DNA from: Polyangiaceae bacterium
GTDB taxonomy: Bacteria; Myxococcota_A; Polyangia; Polyangiales; Polyangiaceae
NCBI GenBank assembly: GCA_023150915.1
Contig: JAKLKA010000015.1
Coordinates: forward strand, 1 to 64,000
Length of the DNA stretch: 64,000 nt
Reading direction: 5' to 3'
Part shown: one piece after another, positions 16,363 through 25,483 of the stretch
How the letters are laid out: each line of letters starts with the position of its first letter
Numbering within the stretch: position 1 is the stretch's first letter
Made by a program: the position numbers and the translations under genes
The notes under the pieces: generated by a model
Database searches by the model: none
Seen by the model: the letters and a program-made list of their open reading frames with translations, nothing else
Told to the model about the DNA's origin: nothing

Positions 16363-18092
16363 GCGTCGGCCGCGGGGATGGCGGCGAGCTCGGCGAGCAG
16401 CGCCCGGACGGTGGGCGGGCGGTCGGCAGGCGCAGGCGAGAGCGCCCGCTGGAGCGCGGCGTCGAGCGCCGCCGGACAGGTTCCGGGGGCCACCTGATCG
16501 AGCCGCGGCGCCGTCTCGCGCAAGAGGCGTGCGTACACTTCGGCCACCGTCTTGTCGAAGAACGGCGGAACCCCGGCCACCATCTCGTAGGTGACCACGG
16601 CCAGGCCGTACACGTCCGAGCGAACGTCGAGGGGCTCACCGCGCGCTTGCTCGGGCGACATGTAGAGCGGCGTCCCGGCGACCACGCCGCTGGTGGTCAT
16701 GCGCGAGACCGCAGTCTCGCCCAGCGGCTTGACCAGCCCGAAGTCGAGCAGCACTGCGCGCTCGGCGGTAACGAAGACGTTGGCCGGCTTGATGTCGCGG
16801 TGGATCAGCCCCGCATCGTGGGCCACCGCTAGCGCTTCACCCACCTCGACCGCGATGCGGCGCGCCTCGACCCAAGGCAAGACTCCGCGACGCTGCAGGC
16901 GTGTCTCGAGCGTCTCGCCCTCGAGCAGGTCCATCACCATGTAGGCCGCGCCTTCGGGGCTGCGACCAAAGTGGTGGATGCGCACGATGCCCGGGTGCCC
17001 GAGCCGGCTGGCGCTGATCGCCTCGAGCTCGAAGCGGCGCAGCGCTTCTTCGCTACCCATGGCCTCGGGCAGCAGCACCTTGATCGCCACCGGCTGGCCG
17101 CCCTGCAGCCCTCGACCGCGGAACACGGCCCCCATGCCGCCGTGGGACAGCGGCGCTTCGACCAGCCAGGCGTTCTCCAGGGTTCGCCCCAGCCAGGCGC
17201 TGAGCGGGATGGGCGACGGCGGTGGCTTCGAGCCACCGGCGTGCGAAGGCTCGAGCAGGCGGGCCAGCGTTGCGCGCGGCACCAGCCCGAGCTCGAGCGC
17301 CTCGAGCGCCGTGGAGCGCGCGGCGCCCGACCCCACGCCCATGCGAGCGGCCAGGTCGTCCATGCTGGTCACCGTCCGCGAGGCCAGCGCGGCGGCCAGG
17401 CGAGCTGCCCGCGCCGAACGACGCCAGCTGACCAGCGCGCGCCACGCGAGCGCCGTGGCGCCGGCCATCGGAAAGGCACCGCCGGGGATCAAGAGCAGCA
17501 GGCCCACCAACCACTCACCGGTGGCGATGCCCGCGACGCCGACCACGATCCACAGCGTGGCGAAGGCGAGCACGGCCAGGGCACACAGCGCGAGGACCAA
17601 CGCGCGTCGCAGCCGAGAGCGCCGAAACGCGGTGAGCGCTTCGGTGTTCACCGCCACCGGCGCCGGCGGGCGGAACCCCGAGCTTTGCACCGGCGTCGCA
17701 GCGCCGAACTGGCCGGCAAGGCGCATCAGCCCCGTGGGGTCGCGGCCGAGCAGCGCCGCAGCCTCGTCCAGCGTGACGTCGGGGCGACCCTCGGCCAGAA
17801 GCCGGACTTCGATCAGCGCTTCGGCGTCTCGTCGCCGCCGCACGCCGGCCCAGGCGACGATGGCTGCGCCCAGGGCGGGCCCCGCCCCGCCGAAGAAGAA
17901 CACGATGATGCCGTTGCCGATGCCGACGCCGGTCAGCACCACCACCACGCCCCAGAGCATCCAGAACGAGCCGAACAGCATGCCGAAAGCCCCCAGCGCG
18001 AGGAGCCAGGCGCCGGCGCGCCCGCGCCTTCGCGACAGCTCGGCCATCCGGGCGCCGTCGATGCGGAATGCCAAGGCTTCGTGCATCGTCAC
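16344..18092 (-). CDS. Ser/Thr protein kinase with N-terminal membrane helices
   Basis: 582 residues. The order is unusual: membrane helices first (about 27-80 and 163-215), each pair followed by a short helical cytoplasmic segment (TLDEAAALLGRDPTGL, SMDDLAARMGVGSG) resembling small helix-turn-helix units, then the kinase domain at the C-terminus (about 312-575). The kinase has SHGGMGAV, Lys338 in AIKVLL, HRDIKPAN (431-438), DFG (450-452) and PLYMSPEQ, so it looks active. GTG 18092 overlaps the stop of the upstream STAND gene (GTGA); ATG 18086 is two codons further on. The two genes are coupled and probably act in one signalling path. Confidence 0.9.
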   Translation of the reverse strand: MTMHEALAFRIDGARMAELSRRRGRAGAWLLALGAFGMLFGSFWMLWGVVVVLTGVGIGNGIIVFFFGGAGPALGAAIVAWAGVRRRRDAEALIEVRLLAEGRPDVTLDEAAALLGRDPTGLMRLAGQFGAATPVQSSGFRPPAPVAVNTEALTAFRRSRLRRALVLALCALAVLAFATLWIVVGVAGIATGEWLVGLLLLIPGGAFPMAGATALAWRALVSWRRSARAARLAAALASRTVTSMDDLAARMGVGSGAARSTALEALELGLVPRATLARLLEPSHAGGSKPPPSPIPLSAWLGRTLENAWLVEAPLSHGGMGAVFRGRGLQGGQPVAIKVLLPEAMGSEEALRRFELEAISASRLGHPGIVRIHHFGRSPEGAAYMVMDLLEGETLETRLQRRGVLPWVEARRIAVEVGEALAVAHDAGLIHRDIKPANVFVTAERAVLLDFGLVKPLGETAVSRMTTSGVVAGTPLYMSPEQARGEPLDVRSDVYGLAVVTYEMVAGVPPFFDKTVAEVYARLLRETAPRLDQVAPGTCPAALDAALQRALSPAPADRPPTVRALLAELAAIPAADALTADL

Positions 18093-20368
18093 TCCGACGC
18101 GCGCACCAGCGGCAGGCTGGCGTCGAGCAGGTACCCGGTGCCTCGGGTGAGCAGGTGCGGCGCGAGCCCGAGCTTGCGCAGCGTCGAGATCGCCACCCGC
18201 ACTCGGTGGGCGCCCGCCTCGGGGAGCACGCGCTCACCGGGCCACCCGGCGGCCTGAAGCTCGCTCCAGGAAAGGCACGCATCATCGCCCGCCAGCCGCG
18301 CTCGTGCCAGGCAGTCCACGATCTTGGCGAGTGGCTTGCGGCGTTCCAGGCTCACGGGCAGCGCGCCCGGCGCTTGGAACCAGCGACCGTCGGGCCCGAC
18401 CACCAGGGCGTTTGCCGGCAACGGCGGCGCCTCGGGGGCCCGCAGCAAGCGGGCCGCCGCCCGTGACCACCACCTCCCCGTGGGCGCCGGCAACGCTTCG
18501 CTCGCATCGGCCCCGGGCAGAACGCGCGCGTCGAGCCAGCGCGCCAGCGCGCCGAAGAACGCTCGCTCGGGGAGCTCGGAGAGCCCCAGTGCCGCGCTGA
18601 CCAGCGCGTGGGCTTCGCCCAGCTGGCCCTGCTCGGCAGCCGTGAGCCCACCCAGCCCCAGCGCCAGGCCCTCGACGTCGCCGAGGCCCTGCTCGCGCGC
18701 TGCCTGCGCGAGCGCGGCATAGCGCGAGGGTGCGGTCGCGCCGCGGTCGTGTTCGATTCGCACGCTCATCAGTGCGCAGGCGGCTCGGTCGCGCGGCGTG
18801 CTCGCGTGCTGGCGCGCAGCTTCGACCCAGGTTTCGGCCCGTCCGTGCGCTGCGTCGTCCAGGCACGACTCGGCGCGCGCGAGGTCGATCTCGACCCGTG
18901 CCCCCGCGTCGCCCAGCGCTGTGCTCAACGCTGCGGCGCGCTCGAGCAGCGCCTCGGCCCGGCCGGGTTCCACTTGCGCCAGCGTGATCAGTGCCAGCAC
19001 CTCGAAGCGCCGGTCGTCCGCCCGCGTTGCAGCGCTCAGCGCAGCCTGCGCGTGCTCACTTGCCGCGGCGCGCTCGCCCCGCGCGGCGAGCAGCTCGGCC
19101 AGCTCGGCCAGCACCCGACTCTCGACCCCGGCGGCCGAGATGCTGCGCGCGACCTGCAGCGCGCGGCCCAGGTCGCCGAGCGCTCGCGCGTCGTCGCCGG
19201 CGCGTCGTCGCGCGCTGCCCGACATCCACAGCGCGTGGGCCAAGAGCCCCGGATCGGCCCCCGAGTCCCGGGTGCGTTCCAGCACCGGCTCGAGCAGCGC
19301 CAGGTAACGGCGGTCGGGCCCCTGTCGAGTCCCCGCTGCGAGCGCGATCAGCACCCGCAGCGCAGGTTCGGCCTGGCGCGCCGTTACCGGCCCCGATTCG
19401 AGCACGGACTCGAGCACCGCCTGAAGGTTCTCTCGCTCGGCCGCGGGCGCGCTCGCCCCTTGGGCCCAGGCGGCGAACCACTCGGCGTGCCGCGCACGGG
19501 CGCGCGCCAGTCGCTCTGGCGCCGCCTGATGCCGGGCGAAGTCTCGCACCGAGCCGCTCAGCGACAATCGAACCTCACCTTGGCCCAGCTCGCGAGCCAG
19601 AACCCACGACTTCTGCCTGAGCTGCGCGACCCGCTCGAGCGCCGGCGCTTCGAGCACGCCCTCGGCGGCCTCGAGTGAGAACCCGCCGGCAAACACCGAC
19701 AGGTCCACCAGCGCCGCTTGCTCGGCCGGCTCGAGCGCCGCGAAGGCGCCGGCCATGGCCCGCTCGAGCGCCCCCGGTGCTCGGTTCTGCCGAGTGCGAT
19801 GGAGCAGCGCTGCGGGGCCCATTACCGCCAGGCGCGGCGCGGTGAGCTCGATCGCCAAGGGCAGGCCGTCGAGCTCACGCAAGAGCTCGACCACGACCGC
19901 TGCCTCGGCGGTCGACGGCGAATAGCCCGGGCGCGCGCGACGCGCGTGCGCCAAGAACAACTCGGCTGCCGGCCCGGACAGCTCCGCCACGGGAACCGGC
20001 AAGGGGGCCACTTCGAGCACCCCCTCACCGGGCAGCCCGAGCGATTCACGCGCGGTCACGAGCAGCGTGAGGCCCGGCGCTCGCTCGAGCCATGCCCCCA
20101 AGCGGGCGCGCAGCGCACCCAGCACACCGTCCGCGCCGTCGAGCACCACGAGCTCGGTGTCCCGTTCGAGGTCGTCCAGGGCCTCGGGGGCACTCTCGGC
20201 ATGTAGATCCACGGTCACCACCGACGGCAGCTCTCGGGTCACCTCCCGAGCCAGGCTCGACTTGCCCACACCGATCGGGCCGCGCAGCGTGACGATCCGG
20301 GCCTCGGAGGCGAGCAGCGCCGACAGCGCTCGAAGCTCGGAATCGCGGCCGACCAGTGGCTCTTTCAC
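18089..20368 (-). CDS. STAND-type NTPase/TPR regulator with C-terminal winged helix
   Basis: 759 residues. The P-loop GPIGVGKSS (about 30-38) and Walker B ELVVLDGAD (about 72-80) mark a STAND/AAA-like ATPase (NB-ARC-like, including LDGLPLAIEL at about 165). Residues about 330-640 are Ala/Leu/Arg-rich helical pairs in the style of TPR repeats. The last 90 residues resemble an OmpR/PhoB-type winged helix (SWSELQAAGWPGE, RVRVAISTLRKLGL, GTGYLL). Such proteins act as ATP-gated switches that bind DNA; here the DNA-binding part is C-terminal. Start GTG 20368 lies 6 bases after TACCCT. Coupled to the kinase gene downstream. Confidence 0.88.
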   Translation of the reverse strand: MKEPLVGRDSELRALSALLASEARIVTLRGPIGVGKSSLAREVTRELPSVVTVDLHAESAPEALDDLERDTELVVLDGADGVLGALRARLGAWLERAPGLTLLVTARESLGLPGEGVLEVAPLPVPVAELSGPAAELFLAHARRARPGYSPSTAEAAVVVELLRELDGLPLAIELTAPRLAVMGPAALLHRTRQNRAPGALERAMAGAFAALEPAEQAALVDLSVFAGGFSLEAAEGVLEAPALERVAQLRQKSWVLARELGQGEVRLSLSGSVRDFARHQAAPERLARARARHAEWFAAWAQGASAPAAERENLQAVLESVLESGPVTARQAEPALRVLIALAAGTRQGPDRRYLALLEPVLERTRDSGADPGLLAHALWMSGSARRRAGDDARALGDLGRALQVARSISAAGVESRVLAELAELLAARGERAAASEHAQAALSAATRADDRRFEVLALITLAQVEPGRAEALLERAAALSTALGDAGARVEIDLARAESCLDDAAHGRAETWVEAARQHASTPRDRAACALMSVRIEHDRGATAPSRYAALAQAAREQGLGDVEGLALGLGGLTAAEQGQLGEAHALVSAALGLSELPERAFFGALARWLDARVLPGADASEALPAPTGRWWSRAAARLLRAPEAPPLPANALVVGPDGRWFQAPGALPVSLERRKPLAKIVDCLARARLAGDDACLSWSELQAAGWPGERVLPEAGAHRVRVAISTLRKLGLAPHLLTRGTGYLLDASLPLVRASE

Positions 20369-20374
20369 GCCGCC

Positions 20375-20380
20375 AGGGTA
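20375..20380 (-). promoter_or_regulatory. Putative -10 box (TACCCT), leaderless promoter
   Basis: TACCCT on the minus strand is followed by exactly 6 bases and then GTG 20368. No ribosome binding site is visible. Confidence 0.5.
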
Positions 20381-20417
20381 GCGCGTGCGCGCCGGATCGA
20401 GTTAAGCGATAGTGGCG

Positions 20418-21230
20418 ATGCGACTGTGTCACCTGGGGCCGCCGGGCACGTTCGGCGAGAGCGCGGCGTTTGTCTGGTCGCCCGACGCCGAATACCTGCC
20501 GGTCGCGAGCCACGCGGCGGTGGTGGCTGCGGTGGACGGTGGCGCGGCCGATGCCGGCGTGCTGGCCATCGAGAACAGCATCGAGGGCTCGGTCAGCGAG
20601 ACCCTCGACCTGTTGATTCACGACACCGGTCTGGCGCTGTGCGGCGAGGTGATCGTGCCGGTCGAGCATTGCCTGATCGCTCGCGCGCGCGGTGAGCTCG
20701 TCCGCGTGGTCTATTCACACCCGCAGGCCCTGGCGCAATGTCGGAAGTACTTGGAGCGTGAGCTGCCTCTGGCACGCGTCGAGGCGACGTTGTCGACGGT
20801 GCTCGGCGTCGAGCGCGCGCTCGAAGAGCCCGCCGCCGCCGCCATCGGCTCGGCACGGGCAGCCGCGCGCTTCTCCGCCGAGATCCTGGCGCGCGGCATC
20901 CAGGATCGCCCGGGCAACGTCACTCGGTTCGTGATCGTCGCAAAGCACGACGCCGCGCCGACCGGACGCGACAAGACCAGCCTGGCCTTCAAGACCGCGC
21001 ACGACCGCCCCGGGACTCTGGTCGAGGTCTTGACCGAGCTTGCGAGCCGCGGCTTGAACCTGACCAAGATCGAGTCGCGCCCCTCGCGCGATGCCCTCGG
21101 CGTATACGTGTTTCTGCTCGATCTCGAGGGGCACCGGCTGGACGCCACCGTCAGCCAGGCCCTGGCGCGGCTGACCGACAAGACCAGCTGGCTGAAGGTC
21201 TTCGGGTCATACCCGCGGGCGGCGGCGTGA
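20418..21230 (+). CDS. pheA: Prephenate dehydratase
   Basis: 270 residues. It turns prephenate into phenylpyruvate in phenylalanine synthesis. The catalytic domain (1-180) has LGPPGTFGESA at the start, the ENSIEGSVSETLD loop, the SHPQALAQC motif and the catalytic NVTRF. An ACT domain (about 190-265) follows, with the feedback-binding ESRPSR motif, so Phe should regulate it. It is a monofunctional form without chorismate mutase. ATG 20418 begins the fold; GTG 20412 in the same frame is possible. It ends 1 base from the convergent DUF350 gene. Confidence 0.95.
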   Translation: MRLCHLGPPGTFGESAAFVWSPDAEYLPVASHAAVVAAVDGGAADAGVLAIENSIEGSVSETLDLLIHDTGLALCGEVIVPVEHCLIARARGELVRVVYSHPQALAQCRKYLERELPLARVEATLSTVLGVERALEEPAAAAIGSARAAARFSAEILARGIQDRPGNVTRFVIVAKHDAAPTGRDKTSLAFKTAHDRPGTLVEVLTELASRGLNLTKIESRPSRDALGVYVFLLDLEGHRLDATVSQALARLTDKTSWLKVFGSYPRAAA

Positions 21231-21231
21231 G

Positions 21232-22089
21232 TCAGCCGATTCGCACGATCATCAGCGCCGTCGCCAGGTAGGTCATGGCCTCGATGGCGCCCATGCCGGC
21301 GTTCTTGTCCCGAGCAATCTCCGTGTCCAGCGTCCCGCCGCGGAGCGAGAACGAGCCCAGCAAGATGGTCTGCACGATCAACTGCCGCACCACATAGAGC
21401 CCTGCGCCCCAGGTGAGCGCTTTGCCATAGGCCATCAGCGAGCTTCCCCATCCGGTGAAGGTCCCCTCGACGGCTTGCCCCACGATGATGGCGACGGCCA
21501 CCGTGAGCCCGGCGTAGCTGATCGCCGCAGCCACGTTGCCGCCCTGGATCTCGGCGGCGTCGTCGTACTTGGTGAGCAGGCGGAAGAGCAGCACCAGCAC
21601 GTGCAGCGTGACCTGCGCCAGCGCGAAGAAGACCAACGAGAGACCCAGAGTCTGCAGGTCGCTTCCGGCCACGGCTCGCGCCACGATGATGCCCGTGGCC
21701 AGCGAGTGCGCGCCCCCCGCGATGCCGGCAGCCACGTTGCCCGCCTCGATTTCGGCCATCATGCGCGACCTGAGCAGCGCCCGCACGCCGATGCGCGACG
21801 TGACGAAGAACAGCAGCAGCGCCGCCACACCGAAGGCCGAGACCCACACGAGGTCGGCCTTCCAGCTCTTTTCTTGCATGCTGCCCGTCGCGATGTTGGC
21901 CGCGATCAGGAAGATGCCGAACACGTCGCCGCCGTGGAGCAGCGCCCGGGCGGCATTGCCTTGCTCGAGATCGGCCTTCACTGTCTGCTTTGGGGACAAC
22001 AGGCGCAGGCCGAGCTGAAACAGCAACAAGAGCACGAGCGTTGCGCCGAGCGCGAACGCGAGGCGGTAGAGCGGGCTGTCGGGTTGCAT
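21232..22089 (-). CDS. DUF350-family membrane protein (YjfL-like, two DUF350 units)
   Basis: 285 residues with about eight membrane helices in two similar halves: each half has an EAGNVAAGI / QGGNVAAAI signature followed by a long small-residue helix (the DUF350 pattern). Fusion of two units is common in this family. In enterobacteria YjfL (DUF350) is encoded with a glutathionylspermidine-synthase-like ATP-grasp protein (YjfC) and a Gly/Ser-tailed YgiB/YjfM protein. Here a GSP-synthase-like gene lies 2 kb away, so the same grouping is suggested. Biochemical role unknown; ion transport has been proposed for the family. A TACCCT box lies 10 bases before the ATG. Confidence 0.85.
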   Translation of the reverse strand: MQPDSPLYRLAFALGATLVLLLLFQLGLRLLSPKQTVKADLEQGNAARALLHGGDVFGIFLIAANIATGSMQEKSWKADLVWVSAFGVAALLLFFVTSRIGVRALLRSRMMAEIEAGNVAAGIAGGAHSLATGIIVARAVAGSDLQTLGLSLVFFALAQVTLHVLVLLFRLLTKYDDAAEIQGGNVAAAISYAGLTVAVAIIVGQAVEGTFTGWGSSLMAYGKALTWGAGLYVVRQLIVQTILLGSFSLRGGTLDTEIARDKNAGMGAIEAMTYLATALMIVRIG

Positions 22090-22166
22090 GGCGAGGGTCA
22101 GGGTATCATGACCGTGGAGCCCGCCTTGACCCCGTCGGGGTCAGGGACGATGCTGCGGGTGAAGTC

Positions 22167-23312
22167 GTGCCACGCCTGCCGTTTTCGGCCGCCGAGCTCG
22201 GCTCGGTGCTCGCGCCCCTGGCGCAGGCCAAACCCTTGCCGCCTGCCGCCTACCGCGACTCGGCGGTGTTCGAGCTCGAGCGTCGCGAGCTCTTCGGGCG
22301 CGCCTGGCTCGCGGTGGCTCGGTCCGACGAGCTGGAAGACCCGGGCGCGTTCGTGCGGGCCCCCATCACCCCGGAAGGTGTGCTCGTGGCTCGCGGCGCC
22401 GATCTCGTGCTGTACGCCCACTTCAACGTGTGCCGGCATCGTGGCGCGCTCGTGTGTCGCGCGCCTCACGGGCGCACCGAAGCGTTCGTATGTCCGTATC
22501 ATGCTTGGCGCTACGAGCTGACCGGCCGATTGTCGTCGGCGCCTGGGGCTGAGGGGCTCGAGGGCTTCTACGCCGCCGACCACGGGCTGTCTTCGGTGAG
22601 CGTCGCCGAGTGGAAGGGCTTCGTGTTCGTGAACCTCGCCGCCGACCCGCCGGCCTTGGCCGACGCGCTCGCGCCGATCCCCGAACATTTGCAGCGGCTG
22701 CACCTGGCACCGCTGCGCATTGGCAGACGTGTGGAGCACGACGTGGCCGCCAACTGGAAGCTTCTGATCGAGAACTTCCAGGAGTCACACCACTTTCCGA
22801 GCGTGCACCCGACCCTCGAGCGCATCACGCCGTTCGCGCGTTCGTCGAGCTTCATCGCCGACGGCGCCTGGCTGGGCGGTACCATGGAGCTGGTGGATGA
22901 AGCCGAGACGGTGTCGGTGGATGGTCAGCGGCACGGGCGGCCGCTGCTCGGCGGAACGAGCGAGTCCGATCGGCGCAAGGTCTACGACTACTTCTGCTGG
23001 CCGAACCTGCTGCTCAGCGCCCAGCCCGACTACCTGCTGACCTATCGCATCTGGCCCCTCGGGCCGGATCGAAGTCGCGTGACCGCCGACATTCTCTTCC
23101 ACCCTGGGGCCATGCTCGACGGCTTCGACCCGCGAGACGTCTTCGAGTTCTGGGACGTGACCAACCGTGAGGACCGTGAGATCTGCGAGAGCCAGCAGAT
23201 CGGCGTTGCTTCGGAGGGCTTCGGGGGTGGCCGCTTCGCGACCAGCGAAGACGGAACGCACGCCTTCGATCGTCGCATGGCACACTTCTACTTGGAGCAC
23301 CTGTCGGCATGA
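22167..23312 (+). CDS. Rieske non-haem iron oxygenase, alpha subunit type
   Basis: 381 residues. The Rieske [2Fe-2S] domain (about 35-140) has CRHRG and CPYHAW as the CxH...CxxH cluster ligands. The catalytic SRPBCC domain carries ENFQESHHFPSVHPTL, the two-His part of the mononuclear iron site; the downstream Asp is likely in the FEFWDVTNRED segment. The ENFxExxHxxxxHP form resembles betaine/carnitine/choline-type N-demethylating or hydroxylating Rieske enzymes more than aromatic dioxygenases, but substrate is inference. No reductase or ferredoxin gene is adjacent. GTG 22167 chosen to begin at the conserved fold. Its stop overlaps the ATG of the next gene (ATGA), making a two-gene operon. Confidence 0.88.
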   Translation: MPRLPFSAAELGSVLAPLAQAKPLPPAAYRDSAVFELERRELFGRAWLAVARSDELEDPGAFVRAPITPEGVLVARGADLVLYAHFNVCRHRGALVCRAPHGRTEAFVCPYHAWRYELTGRLSSAPGAEGLEGFYAADHGLSSVSVAEWKGFVFVNLAADPPALADALAPIPEHLQRLHLAPLRIGRRVEHDVAANWKLLIENFQESHHFPSVHPTLERITPFARSSSFIADGAWLGGTMELVDEAETVSVDGQRHGRPLLGGTSESDRRKVYDYFCWPNLLLSAQPDYLLTYRIWPLGPDRSRVTADILFHPGAMLDGFDPRDVFEFWDVTNREDREICESQQIGVASEGFGGGRFATSEDGTHAFDRRMAHFYLEHLSA

Positions 23313-24130
23313 GCCAGCTCTGGGGCATCTTCGGCAAACCGTTCATCGACCTCGAGTGCCACGTGGATCTCGAGCTGCTCGACGCGCTCGACGACGAGAT
23401 CTGTGCGGGCCTCGCCGAGGTCGAGGTCGGCTATACCGGTGGCAGCCTGAAGTGGATGGGGGTCGCTGCACCCTGGGTGCTCGGGGACCCGTACGAGGAC
23501 CTGGGCTGGGTGATCGAACGCATGACCCGCGCCGAGCGCGCAAAGCTGGTGTCGTTGGCTGACGATCCCAGCGTGTTCGACCCGGCGAAGTTGATGGACT
23601 ACCGCTTTGGCGACGAGACCGACCACCCGCTCGGCGAAAAGCAGGCCCGCTGGCTCGAGTACAAGTTCGGCGTCTACTTCCCCTGGAAGGTCGTGTTCCA
23701 CCTGCTCGAGAATTTCAGCTGGGAAGACAACCACAGTGGGCGCGGCAAGCAGTGGAGCCCACAGGCTCTGCGCTTCTTCCCCAAGACCGTGGCGTTCATC
23801 CAGAGCTTGCCCTTCACCGAAATCGGCCGCTGTGTCCTGTTCGGGCTTCAGCCCAACGACCATGCAACCGTGCACCGCGACAGCGAGCCGGGCCAGAGCG
23901 TGGGGGTGGCGCAGTGCATCAACATCTGCCCGCGCGGGGACAAGCGCTTCTTCTTGGTCGACCCCGAGGGCGAGGCCCAGACGTTCGTGACGCCGCGGGT
24001 CTACTGGTTCAACGACATGGACTATCACGGCGTCGAAGCGGATCCGTGGTTCCGCTACTCGATTCGAGTCGACGGCAAGCTCGACCCTGCGTTCGTCGAC
24101 CGGCTCGGTCGCGAAGCGCGCGTCAAGTGA
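23309..24130 (+). CDS. 2OG-Fe(II) oxygenase-like protein, paralogue A
   Basis: 273 residues. A candidate iron site is HRD (in ATVHRDSEPG) with a distal His in DYHGVE and an Arg (FRYSIRVDG) placed to bind 2-oxoglutarate, on a jelly-roll-like C-terminal half. It is clearly paralogous to the protein at 25484: shared GxPFIDLE start, YTGGS, LEYxxGVYFPWKV, FFPKTxAF, LPFTxIGRC and YWFNDxDYHGVE. No named subfamily recognised. Translationally coupled to the Rieske oxygenase upstream; its 3' end overlaps the convergent ATP-grasp gene by 8 bases. Likely a tailoring hydroxylase, substrate unknown. Confidence 0.82.
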   Translation: MSQLWGIFGKPFIDLECHVDLELLDALDDEICAGLAEVEVGYTGGSLKWMGVAAPWVLGDPYEDLGWVIERMTRAERAKLVSLADDPSVFDPAKLMDYRFGDETDHPLGEKQARWLEYKFGVYFPWKVVFHLLENFSWEDNHSGRGKQWSPQALRFFPKTVAFIQSLPFTEIGRCVLFGLQPNDHATVHRDSEPGQSVGVAQCINICPRGDKRFFLVDPEGEAQTFVTPRVYWFNDMDYHGVEADPWFRYSIRVDGKLDPAFVDRLGREARVK

Positions 24131-25373
24131 CCGTGCCGATCAGGGTCGCCACGCTCAACGCTTCGTCCGTGGTCGCACCCTTGTGCGTGCGAGCGTAGAT
24201 CCCCGCGGCACAGCCCGCGACCAGATACACGCCGTAGTTCACCACCTCGCCGGCCTGATTGGTGCTTGCCTCGAAGTAGCGCTGCGCCACCCAGTGCCCT
24301 GCGCGGGCGTGGGTCAAGCACTTCTGCCAGTCCTCTCTGGTCGCCAGCCTGCCGATGATGACCTCTTCGCCTTCGGCTCCGTAGTCGCTCTTGAGCACCC
24401 ACTCGTCCTTGTCCGCGGTGAGCGCCGTCGCATCCAAGGTCTCGAGGCGGAAGGTGGCCGGAATGAAGCGTCGAATCACCTCTTCTGCAGCAGGGCCGAA
24501 ACGATGGATGTGCTCCCACATCAGCGCCATGGCCCGCTTGTTCTGGGGCAGAACGGCCCCGAACGGGTTCACGATGCACAACTTCCCGGCCAGCGAGGCC
24601 GCCAGCGCGATGCCCAGTGGCTCGCGTAACGGCTCGGCGTCTGGGACGTTCTCGTCGTCCCATGCGCTCACGCGCTCGCCCCACCAATCCGTCTTGTAGT
24701 GGCGCAGCATCACACCGAACGGGACGTCGAACAGGCACGCGCGCCCCTGGCTGTCGAGGGTCAGGTTGTAAGGTGAGCCCAGCACCACCTCCCAACCGCG
24801 CTCTTCGAACCAGCGCTTGAACAGGCGGATCACCCCCAGGTCTTCCGTGAACTCGGTGGGGTAGACGATGCCGGCCACGCGCGAGTGCCCCTCGCCCAGT
24901 GTGTACCGTGCCAGCCCTTCCACCATGTCGCAGTACGTCGCGCCGAGCGCGGCGTTCGGGTCTCGAGTGCCCGGGTGCAGCGGATGCACGACTCGATTGA
25001 GCACGGTCGCTTCGGCTTCGCCCGTGGGGGTGTCGCTGTTCAGCTCGGCAAACGCCAAGCCTTCGTCAGTGACGAACACGTCCGCGCGCGCGATGCCGTG
25101 CCACATGGGTCGGGACGACTCCCACATCGCCTTCTGGTAGGAAGTGAGCCGGAAGAACGAGTCGAGCAACTCCGGGTCGTCCGCGCACATGCGGCACACG
25201 TCGTTGTAGACGCTGGCGACCTGCTCCGTTGCCCGGTAGAGCGCGGCTTGCTCTCGGGGTGAAACGATCAGCGGGGTTGCGGCCAGGCGTGGTTTCCCGC
25301 GGATCCACGGGTCGGTGACGATGCCCGACTCGACCACTCGTGCGGCGAAGTCGTCGTAGCTGGGGTCGCTCAT
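24123..25373 (-). CDS. Glutathionylspermidine-synthase-like ATP-grasp ligase
   Basis: 416 residues, close in size to E. coli YgiC/YjfC (about 386). Matching segments recalled from that family: ELNSDTPTG (ENNADTPTS in YgiC), FGVMLRHYKTDWW, NKRAMALMWEH, WVLKSDYGAEGEEVIIG (the ATP-binding Lys and Gly loop), HWVAQRYF and a final NYGVYLVAG...GIYART. The family forms an amide bond between a carboxylate and an amine using ATP; the amidase half of true Gsp synthase is absent. It lies between the two paralogous 2OG oxygenase genes and near the DUF350 gene. The true substrates are unknown; peptide tails, polyamines or small amino acids are possible. Confidence 0.88.
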   Translation of the reverse strand: MSDPSYDDFAARVVESGIVTDPWIRGKPRLAATPLIVSPREQAALYRATEQVASVYNDVCRMCADDPELLDSFFRLTSYQKAMWESSRPMWHGIARADVFVTDEGLAFAELNSDTPTGEAEATVLNRVVHPLHPGTRDPNAALGATYCDMVEGLARYTLGEGHSRVAGIVYPTEFTEDLGVIRLFKRWFEERGWEVVLGSPYNLTLDSQGRACLFDVPFGVMLRHYKTDWWGERVSAWDDENVPDAEPLREPLGIALAASLAGKLCIVNPFGAVLPQNKRAMALMWEHIHRFGPAAEEVIRRFIPATFRLETLDATALTADKDEWVLKSDYGAEGEEVIIGRLATREDWQKCLTHARAGHWVAQRYFEASTNQAGEVVNYGVYLVAGCAAGIYARTHKGATTDEALSVATLIGTVT

Positions 25374-25483
25374 GTCAGCGGCGCCAGCGTATCGCAGTCG
25401 GGCGAGCTCTGCGCCGCCCTCGGGCGAGCCGGCGCGAAAGGCTTGGTGCCCCGAGCCTCGTCGCGATAGCCTGACCCTCCGCG

